Assembly: GCA_910583735.1 (NCBI GenBank)
Contig: CAJTXS010000006.1
Location: 1 to 64,000, forward strand
Source: an uncultured Christensenella sp.
GTDB taxonomy: Bacteria > Bacillota > Clostridia > Christensenellales > UBA3700
DNA: 64,000 bases
Direction: 5' to 3'
In this document: positions 50,805-60,442 of the stretch, piece by piece
Numbering within the stretch: position 1 is the stretch's first letter
Layout of the letters: each line of letters begins with the position of its first letter
Made by a program: the position numbers and the translations under genes
The notes under the pieces: model-generated
Database searches by the model: none
Told to the model about the DNA's origin: nothing
What the model saw: the letters and a program-made list of their open reading frames with translations, nothing else

Positions 50805-53800
50805 ATGTCAAAGAGGAAAGATGACGGAGAGAAGGACAAGCAGGGAGAGATAGCTCCCAGTTCGTCGCTCTTTTCCGCGCTCGTATATCTCGGCATATCC
50901 GTGCTGTGCGCATTGATAGTGTTCGGCGCGTTCGGCAGGGCGGGTAAGGCTGTCACCGATAAGTTCTTTCTCGGCATATTCGGCTTCGCCACATACGGCT
51001 ATGTAGTGGGGCTCATGCTCATAGGCTTGCTTAAGCTTTTTAAGGTCCGCCGTAAAGTCTCGGGCGGGTCCATCGCTCTGTATGTCATTACGCTGCTCGT
51101 AATAGTCTTGATGTGCCATCTCGCCACCTCGAGGCAGTACGCAAGCTCTTGGGGCGAGTATATCAAGGGCTGCTATAACGGCGCAGATACCGCGGGCGGC
51201 GCGCTTATGTCGCTGCTTATGTATCCGCTCGTCGCCAATAAGGTGATATATATCCTGTCGATGGTGGTGCTCGGTCTTGTGGTAGGCGGATTGGTCGCGC
51301 TGATAGTGGTTGGCATGCTCAACCTCGACGGTATATTCGCATGGCGCAAGAGGAGCAAGCTGGGCAAGATAGCTGGCGACGAAACTTACTACAATCACCC
51401 CCGTTCCAACGTCCCCGATATCGATAAGGGCGAGAATATGATTACCCTCGAGAGGTCCCGCGGTCTGCGCAGCGTAGGCAAGGGCATGTACAACGGCAGC
51501 AAAGAGGGCAAGACGTATAAAGACGAATTCAAGTCGTCATTCTTCAACAGACCTCTCAAGGTCACGCCTATAGAGAAGCTCGAGGAAGACGAGCGCGACA
51601 TCATAGAGCCAGACGACTCCCTCTATCCCGACAACGCCGACAGCGTGGTAGGCATGTACAAGAAGCTGGACAAGTCATCGGAGAACAAGTACGCTTCGGG
51701 CAAGGATTACGCAAGGGATATTCTCTTCAACGGAGAGGGCGGATATCGCAAGCAAGAGGACGACAGACCCGCGCTCAATCGCGACAGCGCATCGCAGATA
51801 CTCTACGGCGACGGCTTTTCCGATTTCGTGGGCAGGGGCAGAGTGAGCAACGACGAGAATTTGCCCGACGAGAGCATAGACCTCTACTTCAACGGTACGC
51901 GCAAGCAGCAGATAGACGAGAACGTCAAGAAGTTGCAGGCGCAGGAAGAAGATTACACAGAGGAAGTAACCCACGCGGTCAGAGAACCCATCGAGTCCGA
52001 GAGCGAGCCCGAGGTCAAGCCCAAGTCCATCGAAGAGTTGGGGCTTCCTTATGTTAAGGACGATAGTAATATGGTGCTTCCCGAGAAATTCGACAGCAGC
52101 GAGCTGGACGCCTTCATCGAGGACGCCAAGAAGAGCTGGATAGCCAACCTCAATAAGAGCGAGGCGGAAGATAAGAGTGAGCGCAGCAGCGCAATATTCG
52201 ACGACTTCACGTCTGTTACGGGCGGCAAGGATAAGGAAGAGGTTAAGCCTGCCGTCGACAGGGAGGATATCGCGCCCTCGTTGCCCAAGCCGGAGGTCAA
52301 ACCTGTCCAGCCTATTCAGCCGATTAAGCCCGTAATTCCCGCGCCCAAGCCCCAGCCTGCGACGCCCGCGCCTAAGGCGGAAGCTCCCAAGGAAGAGGCG
52401 GAGGTCGAGGGCAAGTTCAACGGTATGCCGGTACTCACGCCGCATAAGTATAAGAAGTCTTATGCGCCGCCTAAGCTGGAATTGCTTAACGATTACCAAG
52501 AGAGCGTAAAAGACAATACGGACTTCAATTCCATGATAGCAAGTCTCGAGGCGATGCTCGAGGACTTTAAGGTGCCCGCGAAGGTAGTCAATATCGTCAA
52601 GGGTCCCAGATTCTCGAGATTGGAGTTGCAGATGCCTCGCTCGGTATCCGTCACCGCTATTCCCAGACTGGAAGAGGACATCAAGGCGTGCCTTATGGTC
52701 AACAGCGTCCGTATAGAGGCGCCTATCCGCGGCAAGAACCTCGTCGGTATCGAGGTGCCCAATAAGGAGAAGGGAGCCGTAGGACTTAAGACGATAATCA
52801 ACTCCGTGGAGTTCGCCCGTTCCAATAAGGACAGCGGCATATACTTCGCCATGGGTAAAGATATCGACAACGTCAATTACGTGTGCAACATAGCCGACTT
52901 CCCCCACGCACTCGTGGCGGGCGCGTCGGGAGCAGGTAAGAGCGTATTCCTCAACTGTCTGCTGTGCAGTATGCTTTACAAGTATTCGCCGCAGGAAGTC
53001 AGATTCTTGCTCATCGACCCCAAGGTGGTGGAGTTCAAGCCTTACGAGGGACTGCCTCATTTGCTGTTGCCGTACGCAATATCCGACGAGAAAATGGTGC
53101 TCAACGCGCTCAACTGGCTCGTCAACGAGATGGAGTACCGTTATACTTTGTTCAGCAAGAACAGGGTGAGCAACCTCGCCGAGTACAACGCTTCGGGACA
53201 GGAGAGACTGCCCAAACTCGTGCTCATAGTGGACGAGGTGGGCGATATTATGACGTCGTCTATCTCCAAGGAGTTCGAGGTGCTGATCAAGAGGCTGGCG
53301 CAGAAGGCGCGCGCGGCGGGCATCCATATCATACTTGCGACGCAGAGACCTTCCGTAGACGTAATTACAGGTACGATTAAAGCCAATTTGCCTACACGCG
53401 TAGCTTTCGCAGTTACGTCGTACGTCGATTCCAAGACCATTCTCGACACGGTAGGCGCGGAGAAGTTGCTCCGCTACGGCGACTTGCTGTATAAAGAGGG
53501 CAGTATGCCCGACCTCATGAGAGTGCAGGGCGCGCTGATTGTGAGCAAAGAGATTTATGCGGTATGCGACTATGTCAAGCAGCATAACGAGGCGTATTTC
53601 GACCCCGCGATAGAGTCTTATATCACCACGATAGAGGACGAGAAACCCGCAGTATCGGGCAGTATGGGCAGCGGCGGCGAGGATGGCATCCTCATGGAGG
53701 ACCCTTACTTCAAGTCCGCGCTCGAGTATTTCATTCAGACGGGCAACGTGTCTATCTCCAAGTTGCAAAGGCGCTTCGGTCTCGGCTTCCCCAGAGCCGC

Positions 53801-53927
53801 CAAGCTCGTTGACAGAATGGAAGAGTTGGGCTATATCGAGCATCAGATAGCGGGTAAGAACAGGGGCGTATTGATGACGCAAGAGCAGTTCGACGAGATG
53901 TACGGAGGCGTCGGCGACGATGAGTAA
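50805..53927 (+). CDS. ftsK: DNA translocase FtsK/SpoIIIE
   Basis: 1040 residues from ATG 50805, eight bases behind AAGGAG. Pumps chromosome DNA at the division or sporulation septum. About four N-terminal membrane helices lie within residues 20-185, followed by a long charged linker with a Pro/Lys-rich part around 490-530. The motor has Walker A G-A-S-G-A-G-K-S (about 705-712), Walker B L-I-V-D-E-V-G-D-I and T-Q-R-P-S-V-D-V-I-T-G. The C-terminal gamma winged helix (I-S-K-L-Q-R-R-F-G-L-G-F-P-R-A) reads polar DNA motifs. It is longer than SpoIIIE because of the linker, and overlaps rimO by eight bases. Confidence 0.95.
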   Translation: MSKRKDDGEKDKQGEIAPSSSLFSALVYLGISVLCALIVFGAFGRAGKAVTDKFFLGIFGFATYGYVVGLMLIGLLKLFKVRRKVSGGSIALYVITLLVIVLMCHLATSRQYASSWGEYIKGCYNGADTAGGALMSLLMYPLVANKVIYILSMVVLGLVVGGLVALIVVGMLNLDGIFAWRKRSKLGKIAGDETYYNHPRSNVPDIDKGENMITLERSRGLRSVGKGMYNGSKEGKTYKDEFKSSFFNRPLKVTPIEKLEEDERDIIEPDDSLYPDNADSVVGMYKKLDKSSENKYASGKDYARDILFNGEGGYRKQEDDRPALNRDSASQILYGDGFSDFVGRGRVSNDENLPDESIDLYFNGTRKQQIDENVKKLQAQEEDYTEEVTHAVREPIESESEPEVKPKSIEELGLPYVKDDSNMVLPEKFDSSELDAFIEDAKKSWIANLNKSEAEDKSERSSAIFDDFTSVTGGKDKEEVKPAVDREDIAPSLPKPEVKPVQPIQPIKPVIPAPKPQPATPAPKAEAPKEEAEVEGKFNGMPVLTPHKYKKSYAPPKLELLNDYQESVKDNTDFNSMIASLEAMLEDFKVPAKVVNIVKGPRFSRLELQMPRSVSVTAIPRLEEDIKACLMVNSVRIEAPIRGKNLVGIEVPNKEKGAVGLKTIINSVEFARSNKDSGIYFAMGKDIDNVNYVCNIADFPHALVAGASGAGKSVFLNCLLCSMLYKYSPQEVRFLLIDPKVVEFKPYEGLPHLLLPYAISDEKMVLNALNWLVNEMEYRYTLFSKNRVSNLAEYNASGQERLPKLVLIVDEVGDIMTSSISKEFEVLIKRLAQKARAAGIHIILATQRPSVDVITGTIKANLPTRVAFAVTSYVDSKTILDTVGAEKLLRYGDLLYKEGSMPDLMRVQGALIVSKEIYAVCDYVKQHNEAYFDPAIESYITTIEDEKPAVSGSMGSGGEDGILMEDPYFKSALEYFIQTGNVSISKLQRRFGLGFPRAAKLVDRMEELGYIEHQIAGKNRGVLMTQEQFDEMYGGVGDDE

Positions 53928-55242
53928 GAGCGTCGGAGTCGTATCTTTGGGCTGCGATAAGAATAGGGTGGATACCGAGCGTATGCTGTCCTATCTCAAG
54001 GCGTACGGCTTCGATATCACGGCAGAGCCCGCGGAAGCGGACGTGATTGTGGTCAATACTTGCGGCTTTATCGACAGCGCCAAGCAAGAGGGCATAGATA
54101 CCGTACTTGAGATGGCGGAGTATAAGAGCGACAAGTGTAAGGCGCTCGTTGTCACGGGGTGTCTGTCTCAGCGTTACGGCAGCTCGCTTGCGGACGGCTT
54201 GCCCGAGATAGATATCATGGCTGGCACGGACTGCTATCATCTCTTGCCGGCTGTTATCGACGATAAGCTCGCGCGCGGCGGAGACAGAGTTATATTGACC
54301 AACGACATCGACAGCAGGCATAAGGCGGAGGGCAGAGTGCTCACTACGCCTTGCCACTACGCCTATCTTAAGATAGCAGAGGGCTGTGATAACAGATGTA
54401 CATACTGCGCCATACCTTCTATACGCGGCAAGTATACCTCGAGGAGTATGGACGAGCTCGTCGACGAGGCTAAGGCTCTGATAGACGAGTACGGCGTGCG
54501 CGAGCTTATAGTGGTGGCGCAGGACATTACGCGCTACGGTATCGACCTGTACGGACGAGCTTCGCTCATAGACTTGCTCGAGAGATTGAGCGCTCTGTCC
54601 GTGGACTGGATAAGATTGCTGTATCTCTATCCCGAGCAGCTGGACGACAGACTTATAGATTACATAGCAAGCAGCGACAAGATATGCAAGTACGTAGACG
54701 TGCCCCTTCAGCACGTGGACGACGCGGTGCTTAAGCGCATGGGACGCAGAGTGAGCGGCGCGCAGATACGCGCTCTTATCTCCAAGCTGCATGCGGCGGG
54801 GATAACGGTTCGCTCCACTTTCATAGTGGGCTTCCCGGGGGAGAGCGAAGAGCAGTTCAATACTCTTATCGACTTCCTTAAAGAGGCTAAGCTGGACGCG
54901 TGCGGCTTTTTCGCATACTCGTGCGAGGAGGGCACTGCCGCAGCAAGACTGGATTTGCAGTTGCCCGAGGACGTCAAGCAAGACAGACTGAGGCGCGCGT
55001 ACGCCGCGCAGGAAGAGATATCCGCGTCTGCCAAGAGAGATATGATAGGCAAGTGCGTGGAAGTAATCTACGAGGGTATCGATTACGACGCGCAGGCTTT
55101 CGTCGGCAGGACGCGCGAGCAGACCCCCGATGTGGACGGGGTGACATACTTCACTTCGGACAAGCCCGTCGATGTCGGCAATATATATAAGGTGGTCATC
55201 ACTGATACGATAGGCGATGACCTGATAGGAGAGGCGTTATGA
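53920..55242 (+). CDS. rimO: Ribosomal protein S12 methylthiotransferase
   Basis: 440 residues. Adds a methylthio group to an aspartate of S12. The N-terminal domain binds one cluster with Cys12, Cys48 and Cys81. The radical-SAM motif is Cys156-x3-Cys160-x2-Cys163 in C-D-N-R-C-T-Y-C-A-I-P. A C-terminal TRAM domain is present. The sequence V-S-L-G-C-D-K-N-R-V-D and V-A-Q-D-I-T-R-Y-G-I-D-L favour RimO over MiaB. It starts inside ftsK and its stop overlaps pgsA by four bases. Confidence 0.94.
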   Translation: MSKSVGVVSLGCDKNRVDTERMLSYLKAYGFDITAEPAEADVIVVNTCGFIDSAKQEGIDTVLEMAEYKSDKCKALVVTGCLSQRYGSSLADGLPEIDIMAGTDCYHLLPAVIDDKLARGGDRVILTNDIDSRHKAEGRVLTTPCHYAYLKIAEGCDNRCTYCAIPSIRGKYTSRSMDELVDEAKALIDEYGVRELIVVAQDITRYGIDLYGRASLIDLLERLSALSVDWIRLLYLYPEQLDDRLIDYIASSDKICKYVDVPLQHVDDAVLKRMGRRVSGAQIRALISKLHAAGITVRSTFIVGFPGESEEQFNTLIDFLKEAKLDACGFFAYSCEEGTAAARLDLQLPEDVKQDRLRRAYAAQEEISASAKRDMIGKCVEVIYEGIDYDAQAFVGRTREQTPDVDGVTYFTSDKPVDVGNIYKVVITDTIGDDLIGEAL

Positions 55243-55826
55243 ATTTACCTACCAAGATAACGGTGGCAAGGCTTGCCCTGATACCGCTTATGATAGTGTC
55301 TTACTGCTTGCAGGGCTTGGCATTTTGGGTGTGCGCGATTACTGCGTCTATATTCATGATAGCGGGATTTACCGACTTTTTGGACGGATACATAGCGCGT
55401 AAGTACAATTTGGTTACCGACTTGGGTAAATTCCTCGATCCGATAGCGGATAAGATACTCGTAATCGCGGGATTGTTCTTCGTGATATACGGCGGTTATA
55501 CAGATTTCATCGTGCCTTATGTCGCAATGATATGCGCGATAGTGATAATTGCGCGCGAGTTCATAATCGGGCTGTTGCGTCAGCTCGCCGCGCTCAAGTC
55601 ATTCGTCATCGCGGCGGACAAGAGCGGCAAGGTCAAGACGGTAGTGACGTTGAGCGCGCTCACTACGCTGCTGTATTCGCCCTTGCACGAGGTAATCGCT
55701 TGGCTCGGCTTTGCGGAGTTGATATTGGCTACGCTTTTGACGGTGTGGTCGGGAGCGTTGTATCTGTATAAGAACAGAGGCGTATTCATTAGCAGCGATA
55801 AGGAGGAGAAAGGTGGAGGAATATAG
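55239..55826 (+). CDS. pgsA: CDP-diacylglycerol-glycerol-3-phosphate 3-phosphatidyltransferase
   Basis: 195 residues, integral membrane enzyme that makes phosphatidylglycerol phosphate. The CDP-alcohol phosphotransferase motif D-G-x2-A-R-x8-G-x3-D-x3-D is complete in L-D-G-Y-I-A-R-K through L-G-K-F-L-D-P-I-A-D-K. Four to six hydrophobic segments. It lies within rimO-pgsA-cinA-recA with four-base and 14-base overlaps, a conserved Firmicutes block. Confidence 0.94.
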   Translation: MNLPTKITVARLALIPLMIVSYCLQGLAFWVCAITASIFMIAGFTDFLDGYIARKYNLVTDLGKFLDPIADKILVIAGLFFVIYGGYTDFIVPYVAMICAIVIIAREFIIGLLRQLAALKSFVIAADKSGKVKTVVTLSALTTLLYSPLHEVIAWLGFAELILATLLTVWSGALYLYKNRGVFISSDKEEKGGGI

Positions 55827-56523
55827 AAATTATTGCGTAATCAAGACTTTCGGCGTGACTTACGGCGACGTTAAGCGCTATATCGACGATTGCGTTAAGG
55901 GCGTAGAGGCGGAGTTTAGCGAAGATTGCCTCGACGGCTCGTTGCTTATAGTCAATAAGGACGCGAGCGAAGTTGACTTCCAGAGTGTGGTGAGCCGAGT
56001 AATCGCAGGGCTGCAAGGCAGCGTGTACGCGGATTACGACGTCACCGTTACCGAGTGCTTGGTCGCAGCGCTCAAGGACTGCGGCGAGACGCTGGGCGTA
56101 GCCGAGTCGCTCACGGGCGGTATGATATGCTCGGATATAGTGGGTATAGCGGGCGCAAGCGCGGTGCTTAGCGAGGGCGTGGTTACCTATACCAATTCCG
56201 CCAAAGTAAGACGTCTGCATGTTAAGTCGTCGACTATAGAGCAATACGGCGCGGTGTCCAAGCAGGTGGCGACGGAGATGGTGCAGGGCGTGCTCGCCAA
56301 TAGGGATATCAGCATGGCGATAGCCACTACAGGCTGCGCGGGACCGGACAGCGACGAGAAGGGCACTCCCGTGGGAGAGGCATATATTGCGATAGCTGCG
56401 CGCGACGGCGATATCAAGCTGTACCGTATGCATGTCGACGGAGATAGGAATAATATTCGCAGGACGATAGCCAATGCGGCGCAGTTCTACGCGCTTAAAT
56501 ATTTAGATAAAGACAAGGAGTAG
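55813..56523 (+). CDS. CinA-like protein lacking the N-terminal domain
   Basis: 236 residues, GTG start behind AGGAGAAAGGTGG-like sequence inside pgsA. The C-terminal CinA domain (nicotinamide-nucleotide amidohydrolase fold) is clear: A-E-S-L-T-G-G-M-I, G-V-V-T-Y-T-N-S-A-K and T-T-G-C-A-G-P. The usual N-terminal molybdopterin-binding-like domain (about 170 residues) is missing. What precedes the CinA domain resembles only the small linker domain of the full-length protein. It precedes recA by five bases, as cinA does in many Gram-positives. Confidence 0.88.
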   Translation: MEEYRNYCVIKTFGVTYGDVKRYIDDCVKGVEAEFSEDCLDGSLLIVNKDASEVDFQSVVSRVIAGLQGSVYADYDVTVTECLVAALKDCGETLGVAESLTGGMICSDIVGIAGASAVLSEGVVTYTNSAKVRRLHVKSSTIEQYGAVSKQVATEMVQGVLANRDISMAIATTGCAGPDSDEKGTPVGEAYIAIAARDGDIKLYRMHVDGDRNNIRRTIANAAQFYALKYLDKDKE

Positions 56524-56528
56524 TAATT

Positions 56529-57578
56529 ATGGCTAAGGAAGATAATAAGATAGGTAAGTCCAAGTCGAGAGAGGAACTCATCGACGAGGCTATCGCCAAG
56601 ATAGAAAAGACGCACGGCAAGGGCTCGATTATGAAGCTGGGCGACTCGCCGGTCGTGCCCATCGACGTAATCTCCAGCGACTGCCTGCCCATAGATATCG
56701 CGCTGGGCATAGGCGGCTTCCCCCGCGGCAGGATTATAGAGATATACGGGCCCGAGTCGTCGGGTAAGACGACGGTCGCGCTACATACCGTAGCCGCATG
56801 CCAACGCGCTGGCGGCACGGCCGCATTTATCGACGCGGAGCATGCGCTCGACCCCGTATACGCGGAGAAACTGGGCGTAAATATCAAGGAGCTGTATGTA
56901 TCTCAGCCCGACAACGGCGAGCAGGCGCTCGATATAGCGGACACGCTGGTGCGCTCCAACTCGGTAGATATCATCGTCATAGACTCCGTCGCCGCGCTCA
57001 CGCCTAAGGTGGAGATAGACGGCGAGGTGGGACAGGCTACCATCGGCGCGCAGGCTAGGCTGATGTCTCAGGCGCTGCGCAGAATTACGAGCGTAGTCAA
57101 TAAGGCTAAGACGTGCGTGATATTCATCAACCAGCTCAGGGAGAAGGTTGGCGTAATGTTCGGCAACCCCGAGGTCACTCCCGGCGGCAAGGCGCTCAAG
57201 TTCTATGCCAGCGTGAGACTGGACGTGCGTAAGAAAGACGGAATCAAGAACGGTACGGAGATGGTAGGTAATCACGTTGTGGCTAAGGTGGTCAAGAATA
57301 AGCTCGCGCCTCCTTTCAAGACGGCGGAGTTCGATATCATGTTCGGCAAGGGTATCTCGCGTAACGGATGTATCGTAGATATGGCGCTCGAGTATAATAT
57401 ACTTAAGAAGAGCGGCTCGTGGTTCAGCTATAACGACGACAAGATAGGACAGGGCAGAGACAAGACCATACAGTATCTCGACGACAATCCGCAGGTGGCG
57501 CAAGAGCTCACCGACAAGATACACGATGCAATGGCAGGCGTAGATGCCGCGGACAAGGCGAGCGTAACGGCAGAGTGA
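56529..57578 (+). CDS. recA: Recombinase RecA
   Basis: 349 residues. Strand exchange and SOS coprotease. Walker A is G-P-E-S-S-G-K-T-T, followed by the family motifs A-F-I-D-A-E-H-A-L-D-P, Q-P-D-N-G-E-Q-A-L and I-F-I-N-Q-L-R-E-K-V-G. The C-terminus is acidic. It is the last gene of the rimO-pgsA-cinA-recA run. No SOS box was recognised in front of this run. Confidence 0.98.
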   Translation: MAKEDNKIGKSKSREELIDEAIAKIEKTHGKGSIMKLGDSPVVPIDVISSDCLPIDIALGIGGFPRGRIIEIYGPESSGKTTVALHTVAACQRAGGTAAFIDAEHALDPVYAEKLGVNIKELYVSQPDNGEQALDIADTLVRSNSVDIIVIDSVAALTPKVEIDGEVGQATIGAQARLMSQALRRITSVVNKAKTCVIFINQLREKVGVMFGNPEVTPGGKALKFYASVRLDVRKKDGIKNGTEMVGNHVVAKVVKNKLAPPFKTAEFDIMFGKGISRNGCIVDMALEYNILKKSGSWFSYNDDKIGQGRDKTIQYLDDNPQVAQELTDKIHDAMAGVDAADKASVTAE

Positions 57579-57961
57579 TCGGCGGCAAGCGCAGATTAAG
57601 CCTCTTATCGGCTTATATATGTATGATATATGCGGCAAGTAATGGGCTGCGGCTGCCTATCCCTGCATTTAAGTTTGCCTTACTGCGAGGATAAAGCAAG
57701 GCGAGCTTGAACGCGATGTATATAGCAACTTGCGACACGGTGATATCAGCCGACGGCGGAGGCGCGTATGTATCGAACAGGGCGGAATATTTATAAGATA
57801 ATTCTTATAAAATAATCTATTGCAATTAATGCGCATAAAGGCGAATAATTACGGGTATTAATTGACTTTAAGCGTATAGTAATATATAATATTAAATATG
57901 TTTGCCCCATTGCGGGCAATGCAACTTAACAACTAAATAGCTAACAGGAGGATTAGGCAAA
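57579..57961. other. recA-rny intergenic region
   Basis: About 380 bp. A six-base-pair hairpin TAAGCC/GGCTTA at 57597-57615 follows recA but lacks a T run. The rny promoter is at 57862-57890. Nothing else recognised. Confidence 0.5.
57862..57890 (+). promoter_or_regulatory. rny promoter
   Basis: TTGACT (57862-57867), 17 bp, TATAAT (57885-57890). Leader about 65 nt with ACAGGAGG before rny. Confidence 0.85.
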
Positions 57962-59560
57962 ATGTTGAATTTAGGCAGCCTTCTCCTTGGGAATGCGGGA
58001 CTTACGATCGGTTTATCCGTAGGTATAGTTGTGGCTTTTGTGTTAGGCGGGCTCATAGGTTGGCTCGTCATTAACAAGTTGACACGCGGAAAGCTCGGCT
58101 CGGTACAAGACGAGTGCGAAAGAATGCGCAACGACGCCAGAAGTCAGGCGGATGCATATCTCAAGGAATCAAGGCTTGAAATCAGCGAGGAACGTCAGAG
58201 AATGCGTTCCGAGATCGAGAGAGAGAGAAGAGACAGTCGTGCGGAGCAGCAGCGAGCAGAGCACCGTCTGTCGCAGAGAGAGGATCAGATTGCGAGCAGA
58301 GAGCTCTTACTCGACAAGAAGAGCATAGCCATCGACGAGCAGAAGAGCGAACTCGAGGCTAAGCAGCGAGGCATTGCGGCATTGCAGGAAGAGCTTGCTC
58401 AAGCGCACGAGAAGATGAGCGCAGAATTACAGCGCGTATCGGGTATGACTGCCGAAGAGGCCAAGCAGATACTCATGGAGCAGCTGCTTGACGAAGTGAG
58501 GAAGGACGCTGCCGTCAAAGCCAAGGAGATAGAACAGGCGGCTAAGGACGAAGCGGACAAAAAGGCTAAGAACATAATCGCTCTTGCGGTGCAAAGATGC
58601 GCGGCGGACCACGCTTCGGAGATATCCGTATCCACGGTTACGCTCCCCGGCGACGACATGAAAGGTCGTCTCATAGGCAGAGTGGGTCGCAACATCCGCG
58701 CTATCGAGAACAGCACAGGAGTGGACTTGATAATAGACGATACCCCCGATGTGGTTACGGTATCGGCATTCGATCCCGTAAGGAGAGAGATTGCAAAACT
58801 TGCCATCGAGAAGTTGGTCTCCGACGGACGTATTCATCCGGCGAGAATAGAAGAGACCGTAGACAAAGTCAAGCGCGAACTTGAGGCGCAGATGAAGCAA
58901 GCGGGCGAAGACGCGGCGTTCGACGCCAACGTACTCGGCTTGCACAGCGAGATAATCAGGCTGCTCGGCAGACTTAAGTACCGTACCAGCTACGGACAGA
59001 ACGTGCTTAAGCATTCGCTTGAGGTGAGTTATCTTGCGGGCGCGATGGCTTCCGAGTTGGGTGCAGACGTTAAGCTGTGTCGCAGAGCGGGATTATTGCA
59101 CGATATAGGCAAGGCGATTGACCACGAAGTAGAGGGCACTCACATATCTATAGGCGTAGAGCTTTGCAAGAAGTTCAGGGAGAACCCCGCGGTGATACAC
59201 GCCATCGAGGCTCACCACGGCGACGTAGAGGCAAGGACGCTGGAAGCGGTTATCGTTCAGTCCGCAGACGCTATATCGGGAGCGCGTCCCGGCGCGAGAC
59301 GCGAGTCGGTTGAGAACTATGTCCGCAGATTGGAGAAGATAGAGAATGTAGCTAACTCGTTCGCGGGGGTGGAGCAGTCTTACGCAATACAGGCGGGCAG
59401 AGAGATCAGAGTAATCGTTAAGCCCGAGGAAGTCGACGATTCGGCTACGATGTTTATGGCTAAAGAGATAGCCCGTAAGCTCGAGGCGGAGTTGGATTAC
59501 CCCGGACAGATCAAGGTCAATGTCATCAGAGAGCTCAGAAGCGTAGAGTACGCTAAGTAA
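57962..59560 (+). CDS. rny: Ribonuclease Y
   Basis: 532 residues. Membrane-bound endoribonuclease that starts mRNA decay in many Firmicutes. An N-terminal membrane helix (about 13-36) is followed by a long coiled coil (about 45-190, rich in Glu, Arg and Gln), a KH domain (G-R-L-I-G-R-V-G-R-N-I-R-A) and the HD domain with L-L-H-D-I-G-K-A-I-D and E-A-H-H-G-D-V-E. The order after recA matches Bacillus. pnp, a functional partner, is in the same window. Confidence 0.97.
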   Translation: MLNLGSLLLGNAGLTIGLSVGIVVAFVLGGLIGWLVINKLTRGKLGSVQDECERMRNDARSQADAYLKESRLEISEERQRMRSEIERERRDSRAEQQRAEHRLSQREDQIASRELLLDKKSIAIDEQKSELEAKQRGIAALQEELAQAHEKMSAELQRVSGMTAEEAKQILMEQLLDEVRKDAAVKAKEIEQAAKDEADKKAKNIIALAVQRCAADHASEISVSTVTLPGDDMKGRLIGRVGRNIRAIENSTGVDLIIDDTPDVVTVSAFDPVRREIAKLAIEKLVSDGRIHPARIEETVDKVKRELEAQMKQAGEDAAFDANVLGLHSEIIRLLGRLKYRTSYGQNVLKHSLEVSYLAGAMASELGADVKLCRRAGLLHDIGKAIDHEVEGTHISIGVELCKKFRENPAVIHAIEAHHGDVEARTLEAVIVQSADAISGARPGARRESVENYVRRLEKIENVANSFAGVEQSYAIQAGREIRVIVKPEEVDDSATMFMAKEIARKLEAELDYPGQIKVNVIRELRSVEYAK

Positions 59561-59587
59561 CTTATATATCTTTCGATATTACTAACT

Positions 59588-59618
59588 AAGCGGTCGAGTG
59601 CAGCGGCCGCTTTTTTTT
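59588..59618 (+). terminator. Terminator after rny
   Basis: AAGCGGTC and GGCCGCTT (one G-T pair) followed by T in a run of eight. Confidence 0.88.
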
Positions 59619-59836
59619 CTGCTCGGAAATGCTATTGCAGTCGAGTGGCAAAATAGAGTAGTTTATGTCGATTAGATAAAAACGCCGTTAATGTTAAGAT
59701 AAAGCGGACACAAGCGTCAAACAGAAAAGATAACACAATTATAATATTGCCGCGGCTGCGTTGATGTCGATTATATCATCTTTAATTCTTCGATTATCTC
59801 TTAAGAGGCGGATATTGCCGAGCCGCGACTTGGATT

Positions 59837-60442
59837 CTACATAAATATTATCTTATACAGGAATGGAATTATCACTGTGCACGCGAAGATTACGCACATA
59901 TTGATTATGTATGCGGGAGCTATCTTTGCAACAGTGGACTTGATCAGATTCTGCGAGGAGAATATGCCTTTAGAGCCGCACCGCGCGCCGTTTATCAGGC
60001 AAAGCGAGTAGGTAAGACCTATCGCAAGGCAGAGGAATATGGGCAGATAGAATAAGAGTATGCAGATTATGCCCGACACCGCGCCTTGATTGTAGCAGCC
60101 GACCATGCCTATCCCGCAGCGGTAGCCTAAATATATCATTGCGCAGAAGGCAAGTAAATTGAGCCAGCGATTGAGCCCGCACAGTATGAGCAGCGCGTAC
60201 GCCGCCGTCGCTATCAAGGCGTATATTATCCAGGTCTTGAGGTAAGAGTATTCGCCCGACTGCAGCGATATGATGAAGTTGAGCTTGGTATAGTCCTCTC
60301 CGAAACTCCTTGCGGTGAATATGCCTATTATTATCCCCGCTATTACGCACAGCATAGATATGGCTATGCAAGTAATGTGGTCGCGGATAAACAGCTTAAA
60401 GGACGTTAATGCGTAGCAACACTTGGATTTAGTTAATTTCAT
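59837..60442 (-). CDS. SpoIIM-like membrane protein (tentative)
   Basis: 201 residues with about five membrane helices (26-45, 70-88, 92-112, 118-148, 170-198) and a basic N-terminus. Size, helix number and the S-G-I-I-C-I-L-L-F-Y-L-P region recall the SpoIIM/DUF95 group of sporulation membrane proteins, but similarity is weak by eye. Its start lies 14 bases inside the 3' end of the Spo0A-domain gene on the same strand, so the two are surely co-transcribed. That context is the main reason for the sporulation reading. Confidence 0.6.
   Translation of the reverse strand: MKLTKSKCCYALTSFKLFIRDHITCIAISMLCVIAGIIIGIFTARSFGEDYTKLNFIISLQSGEYSYLKTWIIYALIATAAYALLILCGLNRWLNLLAFCAMIYLGYRCGIGMVGCYNQGAVSGIICILLFYLPIFLCLAIGLTYSLCLINGARCGSKGIFSSQNLIKSTVAKIAPAYIINMCVIFACTVIIPFLYKIIFM

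Noticed and set aside
51675..53882. 735-codon minus-strand frame
   Set aside because: Antisense shadow of ftsK, no ribosome site and no recognisable domain.
57597..57615. Hairpin behind recA as a terminator
   Set aside because: The stem is only six base pairs and no T run follows.
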